Assembly: GCA_002633005.1 (NCBI GenBank)
Contig: NMRA01000168.1
Coordinates: 439,129-503,128, forward strand
From: Phoronis australis
Taxonomy: Eukaryota; Phoronida; Phoronidae
Direction of reading: 5' to 3'
DNA length: 64,000 bases
Part shown: one piece after another, positions 35,901 to 50,900 of the stretch
How the letters are laid out: each line of letters begins with the position of its first letter
Position numbering within the stretch: the stretch's first letter is position 1
The notes under the pieces: generated by a model
Told to the model about the DNA's origin: nothing
The model's database searches: none
The model's input: only the letters and a program-made list of their open reading frames with translations
Made by a program: the position numbers and the translations under genes

Positions 35901-38900
35901 TCCAAAGACAACTTCATGAACAGAGCTGAAATGATTAGCAAGACACGTTGTGAAAAATAACCACAGTACACTGGGGTTTTTATGAGGTTTTTATGTTTAA
36001 CTGACACTGGGAAACTTATCTTTCTTCAATAAAGCACCGCAAACGTACCGGAACAGATGCATCAGTTGCGAACCTCCACTATCGATCCACGTCTACACAT
36101 GCAGTAAGCAAGAACTATTTTTCACATTAAACCGTTGGGTGAGACAGCTGCACCGGATTTTGGAGACCAATTGCACTCGTAGTCAAGGCACGACACTACA
36201 AACCCCTATCACCACTCCAAAGGTTCACTACTTTGAAGGTTCACTATCCCTAAGTCAGGTTCATTACACCGACAGTTCACTTTTCCGAATGTCTGCTAAT
36301 GAAGTAACCACTTTTAAGTGGTTTTAAAAAATTCTACTCGACATATGAGCTCAGTTCCAGTCATTAAAATACCGATTCTTGTGTCCCAGACGACTCATAA
36401 TCAAACAAAGTCAACATCGGGTACGGGGACATTTTATTTTATTTCCAGGGGGCTAACTTTGGGCTAAAAGTTTAAGAAGACTGTTTGGATTATCTGTCTT
36501 CGTGAAAATTCATAAGGACAGGATAGCCTACTACATTTAGATTCGATCCGAAAGCACACGTTGGTACGGTGAGGCTAAAGCGCAGTGGATACATGTTTCA
36601 GTCGCGCTGTGAAATGATCCGATCTTGGATTTCAGTAGTGAACCTTGGGGGTAGTGAGCCGCTCTATTTAGATTACATACATGTATAGACCATACTTACA
36701 AGTGACCAGTCCCACGTTTGACAATAATGGTTCGTCTTTTTCTTCTGTAACACCTACACGATATTCGACTATGGGGGAGTGTGGGTCATGAAACCCATCC
36801 CAACTAACGCAAATAGTTGACGTGCTTGTCTGAAAGTCGTAATCTGCCAGGCTGGTCATATTTTTGCAGTCTCGCACCAGGCCAGAAGATGGCGGAGACG
36901 AGTCGTACACAAACTTTGCATCAGACGACGTAATCAATCCGGCCCCATTTATAGCCTGTGGAGTTGTAGTAAGTTAGCGAGTGAATGAACGCTACATCAG
37001 TAAGACTATGCCTTTTTTAGTGGCTTTAACCAAAATTGGGATGTTTACCGAGAATTCATATGCAAGTCGGTAGGTTTTGTATTTGGATACTGTTCGAGCG
37101 CTGTCCCAAGGTTATAGCTTCAAATGTTTCTTATGAGTTCCGAAAACGGACGGCGTCAGAAAATTTAAGTCTCTGTGAGATACACCTAAAGTTAAAATTC
37201 TGTTAACGTAACAAATTATTTACGAAATACACAACATCTTTTGTTTCTGTCGTCGCATTTAAAGCTCCATTAGAAGAGAAGTACACGTAGAAAATGTCAT
37301 TTTACGAGAATATGCAGCTTGTTATCAAAATGTTCAACCCCTGTAGTATTCTGTATCAACAATCGATACATTGAAATGTGCCTGCTCAGTAACACTTTTT
37401 AGAAGAACTGAGAAAACTTACCATGACAATTGCGTAATAATTATGACCGTCAAGCAAGGCAGAATCTGTCACTTCGGCGTAAGTTGTCATGAACTCTTTC
37501 AGATGGAAGACGTCGCAAAGGCCAGGCGAAGAACCAATGGCGAATTCATACCTTTTTATACCACTTTGAGCATCTTCAAAATCTTGCCAGTGAAACTGAA
37601 GCATGTCTCCATTTACGTGCTGTCGAGGGCGGTGCCGGGAACCAACACGCACCACTCCTTTAGATGGAGGCGTTGTGTCTACTATAAACGGACTTGAAGA
37701 GGCAGACGTAACGTGCCCGACAAAGTCTTCGGCTAAAAAAGACCACCGAGAGTGTGCGAAACCAAAATGTCGAACGTGTTGATCAATTGAAGAAACTTGA
37801 AGGATTAAAAATTAAAAAATGAATGTTTTAAAAATGGTGGATGGTAGGGTCGTACAAGTAACTTGAATACAGTAGTAGGACCATTCGACCAGAGCGAAAA
37901 ACTAATGCTATAATGATTGAATATTTATTGGGCGTGAGCATTTTGGTCAAATTCAATACTGAATTGAAGCTGTTTAGTGTTGACCTGCACACGGGAATAC
38001 CATTTAGCACAATACCCGACTTATGAATATATTTCTACAAGTAAAGCCAGATGATAATCACGTGACTAGGACATGGTTGTCGACATGTAATCAAGACTCA
38101 TGTATGCAACGCTTACCTTGAACGTTAACAAAGTACTCTTGGCCATCAACTAATGTGAGATTATTGAGCATGACGTGTGTCTCTTGTTCTGTGTGTGTTA
38201 GTGGTACAACGTTGTCAACTCCTGCAGAGGTCCCTACAGTCACGTGTATGAGTACAGTGTAAGCGATGGTAACAGTGTTTTCTAATTGGAATCACACCTT
38301 TCAAACCTGTCCTATCGTTACGCTAAAAGGACATAGTCACTCAAAATCATTACACGTGACAAAATATCTGTACATCAAATAAAACGCTATAGAGATAGAT
38401 CGACAAGCGACGACATTAAATGATGAAGAGTATGTTGGTGGTGATAATGAATGATGACGATTGTGGTGATGATAACAATGATGGTGATAATCGGTGTTTG
38501 TGGATGGGCATATGGCAAGTGAAAGCGTAGGAGAATTGCTTCCTCCAGTCAAATTCACCCCACTTTTGCCACCAATATCAGCCTTCTTCTTTTTCTTGTA
38601 TGTCTTCTTCTGAATTTTCCTCATTGTTTCGCCAATGTGGGAGGCATCTCCCTATTCCGCCTAATACGCCGATGATGATAATGGTGCTGGTGATGATGAT
38701 GACGAGAAAATGACTAAATAAAATAACGTTATAAATTTAGCTGATGATTCAATTGACGTGCAGTCAATATAAGGACAATCGGCAAAACCTGGAAAATCTC
38801 TAGATTGGTAAGCCGAAATGAAAAACAAGTACCATATGTTTAGAACATTGGTTTTCATAACGCCTGCTTTCAATAGAATGCTACATGTACAGGCCTAGAG

Positions 38901-41900
38901 CTATTAACGAGACACATATTTTGTGTAAATGTCATTTCAATCTGCGAAAAAACAAAAATCAGCTAAATTCATGTCATAGATACAATTTCTAATTGCAATT
39001 GACGTACCTATGGAATACCAGTACGAACGCACGCCGGTGGTCAAACTTGGCAAAGACTCTTCCAGATCCAGAAAACTATTCCAATCTACCGTGACGTAAG
39101 CATTAGTTGTCAAAAACCCATTAACTGCGTTTGTGACAATTACTTCACCAGGTATAGGACTGTTTGTGTCAACTATAAATCCATTGCTGCACAGGTGTTC
39201 TTCTGTTGTATCCTCTACTCCGTCAAAAACCGGTGTCTTTGGGAACTGTGCATGGACGCATATGAAGTATTTGACACCATGTAATAATTTGATGTTTGAT
39301 ATCATCACATTGTTGTCCGAGTTTTTCAGGTACGCAATGCAAGAAGGGTTACTGGAACAGTTAATAAATGGGTCTGGGGTGGTGGTCAAAAACCACGTAT
39401 AATCATAGAAAAGTTGTCCAGTAAGAAGCGCAGTGGCGCTGTCCGTTATATTTGTGAAGTCTAGCTCCGATCTATGGAGGTCTTTCAATGTTTTCGTTTG
39501 GACACTTGAAGCGTGTGCTATCCCAGCAAATCTTTTAATGTCTTTATAAGACAGTTCGTGCACTGCTTTATCGAGTGCTGTAGTTGTTGCCGATTCAAGT
39601 TCAACCTTCTTTACAATCACGGCTTTAACATTAGATAGAGAATATCCTCTCAGAAGAACATACATGCTTTGTAGCCTGTGATGGTTCCAGTAGAATTTGG
39701 CAATGTCCTGAAACACAAAAGCATGAATATAAAGCGCCGAATGAGTCTTTTAACAATTTGAATTACGCGTAATAATGAAAAAATATTTAATGACTCACCC
39801 GAGTGCGATTATAAACAGCAATCCAAGGGTTTCCAATGTCTTTCATTTTGTTGCTTGACGAAACTGTCCATTCATATCTAATCACTTCTTCAGTCGTGGT
39901 CCCATGACCTACGTGAAAACATTGCCAATGGATTGAAACTTCCGCTGTACAATTACCAGAAGTTCCTGATAGCTTGGCATTTATAAAAATATCACCAGTC
40001 GTAGGAGTGCTTGGTGCAACAATTACACCGTTTGAAATTGACGTTGACATGCACACGTGATGGAAACAAGGACGGACGTGTAATATGTATTTGTTTCCGG
40101 GAGTTAGTGTCAGGTCATTGAAGGTGCATCGTTGCTTCCTGTGTACTTTCCAAGGCAGTAAGTCGCCCACACTAACACACGACGGCGAGCACGCTTCTAC
40201 CAACACTTTGCTTTCGTAGTGTGTGACATATTTTTTAATATCTGTGGGAAAATTCCAGTACCCTGAAATCATTGTTGCATCAGACTGATAATCAACGTCT
40301 ATCTGACATGACAAAAGCTCTACAGAAATCACCTCCACAGTAGCACTTGCGTGATTGACGACATCGAAGACGTAACCTTGATTTTTCCACTCGAAATTAA
40401 AAAGCACGCGATGCGTAGAGTTGTTTGAACCAAACAACATCGTCTTGGCTGATTCGCCGTTTTGAGTCATCGTCACATTTGAAAGGTCTCCATCACTCAA
40501 GAGCTTAATGGTGAAATACGAACCTAAGTAAGGAACGACTCCAGGAAACTGAATGGAATATTTTGAATTCGGTTTAATAGAAAATCTGTTTAAACTCCCA
40601 AGGACTCTTGATTCGTCGCAACCGATACCGTCAAAAACAGACACAGAATTCATGGATATGGGACGACTAAATACCATTGCACCGTCGGAAGAAACAGTCA
40701 CGGGAAGCGACTGAGCTTTGTCAATGCTTGCCATTACAGTTGCATAAATTTTTGTGAAGTCTGGAATCTTTGGCAATAACAAACATCCAAAGTTTTCTCC
40801 ATTGTGAATGGGTGTAAAATCTATAATGTCTGTGCGTTTGTCTGAAGTTCCCAAACCAACAAAGTAGTGAATAGGGTCATTGTGTGTTTTGAATCCTCTC
40901 CACGCAACGCAGAACCTCCTCCCCTCGACATAATCAACATCATTTAGCTTGCCGTTAACAGGGTCAGCACCTATGTCATAAACAATCCCTGCAGTGGGAC
41001 GTATAGCTGATGGTATTCGAAATGGAGAAGTTTTAAAGACACTGTTTAGTCCTGCTTTGTTAAAAACTTGCAAGGCTACAATGTAGGTGTTTTCAAATCC
41101 ACCATCTGCATCCTGAAGAAGTCGCTTTTCAATTTCCAGTCCAACTCTTCCTTGGCAACAGATGGCTTTTGGTGTAAATGCTCTGAAATGAGCTACGGCT
41201 TGGACTTGTCTTTCAGTTCCTGCAACATATTCAGATTTGTCAAAGTGAAATAAACGAAAATAATCTGGGCAAAATTGACATGGTAAGTACGCGTGTTTAT
41301 ACCCGTGCCTATATAGTGAATCTGCGACCATATCAGGAATCAGGCGCATGCGGTTATATGCGAAAAACGTGAGTAAAACCGAGAATTTTTTTATAAAATA
41401 ATATCAGAGTGAAACTTGCGTGATCGATTACGAAATGATTGCTGTTAACGTGTGTTCGGTATTTAATACAAAAGGAAATATACTGACAATTGAAAAGAAA
41501 AACATAAAAAGACTCATTTTAAGACACGCAAGGCAGCACATAATAACCACCTGACTCCACACTTGAATCAAGGCGCATGTTCCTTCATGTGAAACACCTT
41601 AGAACAAACACATCTTACACGGATAAGCAATTATTGGTCTACAGGACAGGCATCTACAATACTAAAGTCGTCAAATGATTTTTTTTGTTCGTTGAAATCG
41701 CCAGAGCTGGCGTTTCACGTGACGTTTTTGAACACTTGTGTAATATATATACACTTCAGTTACCGTAGTTCACAAAACTTCCAGACAAATTTTGACACCG
41801 ATTTTTGATAAGTTACTCCGACGCAGTAGTAACGCCAAATACAATATTATTGCATTTGTCATTTCTCTGATTAGAGATCATCCGGTCCATTTTGATACAC

Positions 41901-44900
41901 CAGTGCTTGCGACTATATACCATGGTTTTAAACTATTGTTTACCTACCAATAGCTATATGATACTCTCCAATGCCGTCTGAATACTCCTCATCGTAAAAT
42001 GAACCAACAGCCCAGGATACTACAATTGGGTCATCATGTTTGAAGCCCATGTCAACTTGCAAAGTACCAACCATCCGAGGGGGTGTCTCATCCACCAGAA
42101 TAGGTCCAAGTGATAACTGGTTTTGAAGTCCGGACTCGCTAATCACAATCATTTGAACGAATATTTCGTTACCTTCGTCCAGCCCAGAAAATATTTCAGT
42201 AAAAAAATTTGCCCCACGCGTAGATTTTAAAGTTGATAAGTCTTTGCTGACACCAATTCTGTAGTCATGAATTGGAGATGAGTTGGATGTTTTCCAGTGG
42301 AGACGAATGTGGTCCGTTGTTATGAACTTTGGCAATGACTCGTTGTAAAATGGTTTGATTTTACATATTTTTGCACTGGTCTTGCTGTCAAACACTGAAA
42401 CGTTGGACGACGAAGGAAGAGCTGGTATCAAGTGTATGCTATCGTGATGTTCATGTAAACATTTCAGCTGGCATTCAGGCACTGGCGACAAGCGTCTTCT
42501 GGTAAAGTTTCCAAGCACATACCAAATTTCAGATTCATTACCGTTGATACATGCGACTCCTTCATGAACGTGTAGGCCTTCCAAATAGATGTCTCTAAAC
42601 TGTGGCAATAAGCTGTCCACCAGTACACCGTTAGAGCAGGCGGGCTCAGAAGGTTCGTTAGCACCGTTGTAAGCTACTACACTTAGGTAGTATTCACCAT
42701 CTGTGTTGACAACATCTGTTCCATATGGAAGTGTTGTTTTTTTACCTTTGGTGTTTAATTCGTGTTTTGAGAGACAGTGACCAGCAAAAGCATATTTGTA
42801 GTACAGAATGGCGCTTTCGTGGTCGTAAAAACCATGCCAAGCGCCGGACAGACTCTTGTCACTTTGATATTGGACGTCATACTCGGAATCCATGGGACCG
42901 TCACGTGCAACTCCTGTTATTGGTGGAGACGCATCCACGAGAATTCTGACAGAGTAAGGTGCCGCTGATAGAAGAGCTCTATTTCTGGCAGTCAGAGTGA
43001 TAAAGTACTCGCGATTGTGATCTCCCTTGTTCTTGCTCTCACCGACCAATTTATTTAGGTTGATGGAATAGTTGAAATTCTCGCACGGACTTTCCAAGAC
43101 TGTAGGACAGTAAACGTTTGGTCCCTTGAGAGCTCCCTGAAACATTCTCAAAGCATTACATAATTGGCATATGGAAAGAGTAAAACTCCATCTGTGAACA
43201 ATAAAAACTCATACAGAGGGTTTCAATACAGCGTCCGTTGATTGAATGCGGTCATTGGGCGCTTTATTGGAAATTAAGAAAAAAAAATAACCCCGGGAGT
43301 TGTTTGGGAAGATATACAACTGGTGATTTGTACCTGTTATGTTTTTCATTACCATGTTTCCATTTTGGGGCAGTTTGGACCATAACGCCGCCAGTTTAGG
43401 TTAACAAATTACGGTTAATTTCATTCATGGAACCCAAGACAACAAACAGAATTAAAGTGTGCTGGAATTGCTAGCTCTTGGCTAGTGTTTCTGCGTCTTC
43501 CAGTCACTGCGAAAGATTCAGTTCCAGCTTGTCACGAATAAATGTGGTGTTCTCAGCTAGCACATGACTAATAATCCTTATACCGTATCAGGTTTTACAG
43601 CAACAGCGAAACAAAGAAAAATGATAACTGCTTTACTTTCACAACCTATGCGGATGCCATTCTCTTTTGAAATGATGACAACCTCGACCAGCCAAATCAC
43701 AATAAAATAAAGAAATTCATTGGAAATCCTTCTGTGCAATGAATGCTAAGTGTTCACATAAAATGAACACAATACTTAAAGCACGGTAATCATTTCAAAT
43801 CTATCAGTTTGGATAGCAAAATCATGTTCCCAAAAACACGTTCTGAAGAAATCGTTGTTCCCAGAACCATGTCCTGGGCGCTTTATCGCAAATCCAAATT
43901 ACGCATTGACCTAGTGACGGCTGAGTTGCAGTATTATATCTTACAGGTGTTACTTACTTGTGTAGTACTGTTGAAAACAACGCCCCATTTACACTTAACA
44001 CCTATGCACAAAATGAACATCGTCGCTTTCAATAGAACATATTTTAAAGAAAATTTACTGTCTAACTACTCTTATTTCATATAGTATATAGAACCGTAGA
44101 CAAAACTGGATACATGTCGATGTTCGTCCTTCAAACCACAAACCATACCTTTACGATGGGAAGAGAACCTTTGCTGATATCAGAGCCACCATCTGAAGTA
44201 CCAAGCATCCAACTAATGTCCTGTAAACCACTGTCAACATCCATTGCATTAAAGCGGAAATTCATTTTTGACAGGTCAGTTACGCTGTGAACAAACAGTT
44301 CATTTAAACCGTTAAACGTTATCCCGGCCGCGGTGAAATATGGCGGCGTCGAATCGATGCTGACGACGACACTGTCATTCACAATATTTCCCATTACATC
44401 CATGGCTTGCACTATTACTTTATATGTATCTCCATTTTTCATTGTTTCGACTGGTTGAAAGTTCATAACGGTGTCTAATGGATTCCGCAGACTATTAAAT
44501 CGAAATGTTTTATGGGGCAGTAGTATGACAGCAGTTTTGAATTCCACGATGCCATCCACATTTGGCGTTCCAGACACGGGTAGCTCTCCCGTAACTTGGT
44601 CATAGTAGCCTGAAACGGCGGAACTAGTCTGAACAGGTCTGAGCATGTTGCTGTGGCCAAGGAAATCGTTGTAGAAATGCTTCGTCCAGTTTACGGCGAT
44701 TGTTCCAACATTCACTTGCCAACGATACTCTGTGCCTTCGTCTGCAGACACCACTCGAAGAGGATATGTTGTGCTCGAACGAATTTGAGAGTCAGGGTCA
44801 TACAAAACAAACCGCCTAGCATGATTTACGTTTCCTACTTTATCTTTAACTTCGGCAACTGTAGCGTAAAGTCCCTTTTCCAGCAAGGTGAAAAGCACGG

Positions 44901-47900
44901 TACCCTCGCCAGTTGTGTCATTTATTGTCGTGTCCCCAATTTTATCGCCGATGTCCAGTTTGGTGGGAGTTTTCTCAACTACTTTATTCAAGGAAATGAC
45001 AATATGGTCTATTCCGGAAGCTAAGTTTACACCACCAGATGGAGGACTGGGATCTAACCATCCTCCGTATGTAACAAACACTGTAGAATTCTTCGTTATC
45101 CGGTTCACAATACCTATGGGATCAGCACGGTAGGGTGCCCTGGGAGGACAAGACGATGCTTCTGAACAATGAATTGGTGGCTGGTTGTCATAAATGAGAC
45201 AAACTGTCTTTGTGTCTGTTGTTTCTCTATAGAATATTTTGTTAGAGACTTTATTCTCCACAAGGTCTTTACTTCTGAAGTATCCTCCGGCAGTAGCTTG
45301 ATACTGGATACAATACCTATAGAATGGGGAGGAACATGAGGTGAACCCCTTATACAACTCGATTTGCCATGAATTTGCGCAAATGATGAATATACAGAGG
45401 TTGCCCAAGAATAGAGTTTGCAATATTTCTGATTTGAAGTATTTTATTCTTTTCATCTCCAGAAATTTATAACCTGTACTACTGCGCTTGCGCCAAATCT
45501 TGCCAGCAGCCCTCCATATAAGATATACAAGGGAACGAAATACTATTAACAATTTAAATGTCAATGGAGATGACTAAGCAACTTGCTGATAGTCTGTTGC
45601 AGAGAGTAGATGCTAAGACTTCTCACTGCCAAATATCAGCGTTATTGGTGAAGTCTACGCCCCTTCAGTTTTGAAATTTGCCTGTTCAGGTCCATGTAAA
45701 CAACTGTCCGGATGTCAATATTTGAACATACAGCTCATTTTAAGTGACCCAGAAATCATGCCGTAAATACAGCAGTGATATGTCTGGTTTTGGAATTGTT
45801 AGTGGCCAGGCGAATGTGAAATGATACACAAAATCGCTTCCGTGCCAGATTTTATTGACTAATCATACACTAACGTCTGAAAATTACGTAATTCACCCTT
45901 AAAGATGGAATATATGGTTTCTATTACTACGTTATCTTTTGAATTATTTTACTGTTACGTACATATGTATTCCGTACACAAACATGTTATGGAAAACATT
46001 TGAAGATTAATGAAAAACGTTTGGGCCGCATAGAAAATGCAAGCTCAGTCATGGGCCACTGCGCCGACCCGCTATCATTGACTGTTGCTTCGTTGGTTCA
46101 ATGTATAAGTTTAATATCAGCAAAATGTAGCCCCAGTTACACAGCTCCCACTATTATATTGTAGACTGTGTATTCTAGAGGATCCAATCACTGGTGATTT
46201 ATTGGATGTTCTCGAGACAACACTGATGTTGGTCTCAATGCAGTTGCGACTAGTAGTGTAAAGTCCTAGTTCAATGACTTTTGAAATATTCATACCTTCT
46301 GGTGATTGACTAGGGTGACCATGTGTCATGGCGCTAAACGTCACGTAGCACATGAAATAAATTAAAGATTCATTGCGATGGTTGTTTGGAACACACAATT
46401 TGAAGGTGTAAAAAGTATCGGAAATTAAGCTCGTGATTTTTGTATACACGGCTTAGGTATCCGCATTTTTCTGAAATGATAATCATAGATCACCGGCAAT
46501 GGAACTTCAATAGAGATTCTCTTTCGTACGAAATATAAGATACACACTTCAGATGCATTTCAATTAGAATAATATATTTTTTATTATTTTCATTGGCTGA
46601 ATCATGAACGTCCGTAAGAACTGGGACTAAATTGTATCTGAAATATACTTTTTACACTTAATAAGGCTTTTAGCGTTTTGCATGTGCTACATAGTTACAA
46701 GAATATCCAATAGAAGGAAGTGCGTGTTCTAGGTTGTCTGTTCGTCTTGTCGTCAATGACTAAGGTGGCACTTATTAGTTAGGCTGCAGCCGTGACCAGT
46801 TTGTACTTCATAAAAACAAAAATCTATGGGTTGGCTAGGCTTGGGGGCAGGTTTTAGGTAGGCGTTGCATGTATGCTCAGTGAATGTGGCTGTTTGTATT
46901 TGTGAGCTTAATGGGCATGAGAAAAGACCACTTGCTTAGTTGTAACTGCACTCTTCTTCAAGATGGCGGCCCCCTGTTGCATTTGTGCATCGCTGGGTAG
47001 CGACTCAGAAATAGGCTGCAATTTCATGTAGCCCTCAAAGAAGACAGAATGGCGTTTCTGTGCTCAGTTGTAGGGCTTGCGATCAGAAGTGACTCAAAAG
47101 TGAGTCGATTATTTTCAAACAGGTTTCGACATAGCGAAGAAAATATGGCGAGTCCATTGACGTTTTCTGTAAGGCAGTGTTCAGTGAAAACTGTTGGGTT
47201 CCCCTAAGCTTTGTCAAGAATTTGTAAAATTAGTTAGCTCTTAGCGCCAAGACACATGCTTACCCTTACCGATCATAGTAACGGATGGAGTAAGCCAACG
47301 ATCAGTGACCAAGAATAGTTTACGATACATTATCCGTATATAGTTGGTACCCCTGGAATTCACAGTCTACAGAATGGGAGTGGTCAAAATGGGTCACCAT
47401 GATGATAACAGAGTGTTAACCTGTTAAAAGGAATATATGCGAACGGAATATTATCAACAATGTGGGAGTTGCTGGCAAGGTTAAGCGCATGCGCAGTGGT
47501 GCTTTTTGCAAACATCCAGTGATGTGGTGAGCGTTTCATTGGCATTCGTAACTTACTTACAGGTAAGAGTTAGGCTTTACCATATCTACACTATTTTCTT
47601 ATTTTATGTATGTCCTTCGTGTATCTTTTATATTCGGTTCTCTTTTCCAAGTACGGAAACCAGATATTGCTGTCATTCTTGGGCTCTATAAACATCCTGT
47701 AAAAACTTGAAAGTTTATTCAATAGTGAAAACAGATTTAAAGTACATTGACTCTCAGTATAAATTCTTACTTTGACCCATTTTCAAGGTGAGGTCCTTCA
47801 AACCTAACTAGGCTGTCACACGTAACTGCAGAGGCTTGAGGACTTATTGAGGAGTATTGATGAGTACAATTGTCAAGTGACCTTGAAGGACCCGTGTACA

Positions 47901-50900
47901 CTGTCGTGCCTGTGCAAATTTAAACATGCAGATGAAAAACAAATACGTAGATAAATAAATAAATATCAGTAAAATGAATGTAGAATGGATTCGTTCAGAA
48001 ATTGTGTGGATGTTACGGAAATTCCCTCGATTTTACTTGCGGGCTTGACGCTAAGCATAACGTCAACTCAAAAATCCCAGATAGTCAAACGGGAACAAGA
48101 ACTAGACAAAACAAGGAGGTGCGAAAATCCTCGATCCTATACACAACGCATATTTGAAAGTTCAGCCAAAAGTGAAAAAAGGATATCCACCGGAACATCC
48201 GAGATCAGGAACCGGGCCGCCTATTTACTTTCTGAGTTGAACGAAAAATTGTGAGTATATGGTGTGCTAATGATCAATTTTCAATCGGACCGGATACCCC
48301 TGCCAGATTCACATTCTACCAAGGGAGAAGCAAACAGCCAGCACACGTTTTGTCTACACGAGTCATGAACAGACCCTTCTGGTTTTACTGAACGCTTCTG
48401 ACTCATATCTGTTCCCTTCCTGCAATAGTTTGCATTTTGAGCGCGTGGTCACCTAGGTGAGCTGCAGGCCACCAAATAGAGCCCTGGCCCGTGGAACAGT
48501 CTTCGTGCAATCGAAGTTGCGGGTAATACGTCTTTGGCGTGTGGCCTTACTAGTCCATTGATATCCTCGAATTTACTTCTTTATGGCAAAATTTTCAACA
48601 AAATGGCCGACGAAGCACACTTGAAGTACGCTATTAAGACTTATCTAACACACAAAACCTTATGAACCCGAAAGAGGCCAATTCAAATAAATACCAGAAG
48701 GGCTGTAGGTGGTTATCCGTGTTGACGCTTTCACAATGCCGAAGTGATAGTCATGTATATGGCTTGGCAGTGCTGGGAAGTTCGTCGGTATGAACTTAAA
48801 GGTGAACGTGTAGACTATGGCAGCTGGTTGAAACCTGCTGAAGAAGTCCTGTTGGAATTTGCAGGCGGTTGGTTTTCCGTGTGGCACTTCTGAAGCGGCG
48901 TAATCTGTATTTGCACTAACAGCTCTCGTAAAACACGACAGCAACTCAGGCTTCATACTGGAAACTAAAACCGATGAAATTTAAGGTTATATACATAAAA
49001 ACCCTGTTTTTGATGACTAAAAAGGAATCTCTTATGCTCCAACAGTCTCACGGATTCTGCAATGGTGTTCGTGTAGTAACATTATTTGTTCATCAGATCT
49101 ACGATACAGGCACATAGAACAGACGAATATTTATGGCAACAGATGCAACAGCTTATGCCTACAATAACCAGTATTCCTTCCCAATACAATGTTTATTAGT
49201 CAAGTGAAATCTATTTCAACCACAAACAAATCGCCCAAACGTAAATGCAACGTCTTAAAATAGGCACTTGATCATTGTAACTACGAAAGTTAGATAACTA
49301 CTTACTTTGGCACATTCCTCCAGATTCTTTTACAAATCCCGGAATGCAGCTGCACGAAGAAAGTAAACCTAAGTTGCCACACGTGCCCGGCCAGCACCAC
49401 CGGTTTCTAAGCCATGAGCATTTACCTGAGAAAACATTTGCAAGATAACGTTCGCGGAAACGATATTGTTATAACAGTATGCCGTGTTGAGAGATACACT
49501 TTCAAGAACCACTGAGAACAGGTGCATTAAAATGTATAAAGTATTTATTCGCATTCGTTTCGGGTTAAGAGTGTAAACAAAACTATTAAACGGAAAAGTC
49601 ATTCCATCGACAAGTTAGTGGAATTAGCTAAATATCTGCAAAACTAAAGAATTTGACTGTGTAAAGGTAAAAATTTTCTAAACGTAGAAAGCAGGTAAAA
49701 ATTTAATTCTTTTGGCTTCTTAGCAATCTGCTAATAATTGCGTCACACGAATGACCTTTTTAAAATTTATCAAAAAGAAAACGCATTCAGACTAAAACGA
49801 ATGTTCAGATAATATGAACAAATTTCATTATGTGCAATACTTTGGAGAAAAGTTCTCAAGTCATAACAAGTGAGCAGGTCATTTGAATCGGACCTACCAT
49901 TTCTGAGGCGGGATGTTACGAAGCTCTGACATTTCCAGGGTTATTAAATGCCACAATAACTTGCACAAAACTAGTCAAAATTCAATCATATCAGCGAATT
50001 AACTCTTATTTTTGTATACTTACTAATGCATCTATTGTCCATCAAATGGTAAGCGGAACCTGTGTGAAGCTTACACTCGATACAGGTTTTTTGTGATGGC
50101 CCATCGGTACACGTCATTTTAGCGCAGTTGGCAATTTCATCAACTGGGCATGCTGCAAACAAATAGTCAAAAGTATTCTGAACAACTTCCAAAATACATC
50201 ATAATTTACTGACCCAAAGCTGTTTTGTTTTGGTATGGTCACCAAAACAGCCTTTATCTGATCTAAAGTGATGATATGGACGAACAATTAAACAGCAAGA
50301 GATCTTTTAATTAAAGTGCCCATGGGTCTTCCGCAGGTTACCGCATTATGCACAACTGCTATCTGAATGTTCTTACCTTCACATTTCGGAGAGTAATACC
50401 CTTGTTGACATCTGGAGCAATAGTTCATTGAAGTGCATGTCCCACCGTTAGGACACGTAGACTTCCCAAAGCACAGACCTGCGGTCAAATGTTCATTTAC
50501 ATAAAAGTCCGAGAAGTACTACAACAATGGGTTCGAAATAATTCAAAGTTATTTGTAAGTTCAAAACTCATTATTTCGGCCTAATCAGTATGTACAATCA
50601 ATGATGATCGTTCACTACATGGGGCTGATGATGACAACTGATAATGATGAAATGAATGATGATGATGATGATGATGATGTCGTTGAAGTTATAATGACTA
50701 TGAGGATGTCGATGATGATGATGGGGTTGGTGGTGGTGGTTTAGGTGGTATGGCAGGGGTTGGTGATAGATGATGGATATCATTGATGACCACTGAAGAA
50801 GGAGATGATGCAGTTGCCCGTAACATGTACACATGCATACGTAGATACCTTGATTTTAATTGCAGTACCTTTACTGCATACATAGATTTTATTTGTTTAA

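Noticed and set aside
45349-45564. N-terminal extension of the exon 7 frame, including a hydrophobic stretch (TLFLGNLCIFIICANS), as a signal peptide
   Set aside because: The stretch is upstream of the acceptor sites, and the chain of phase-compatible lectin and EGF exons runs into this exon from further 5'. An alternative internal start remains possible but is not supported.
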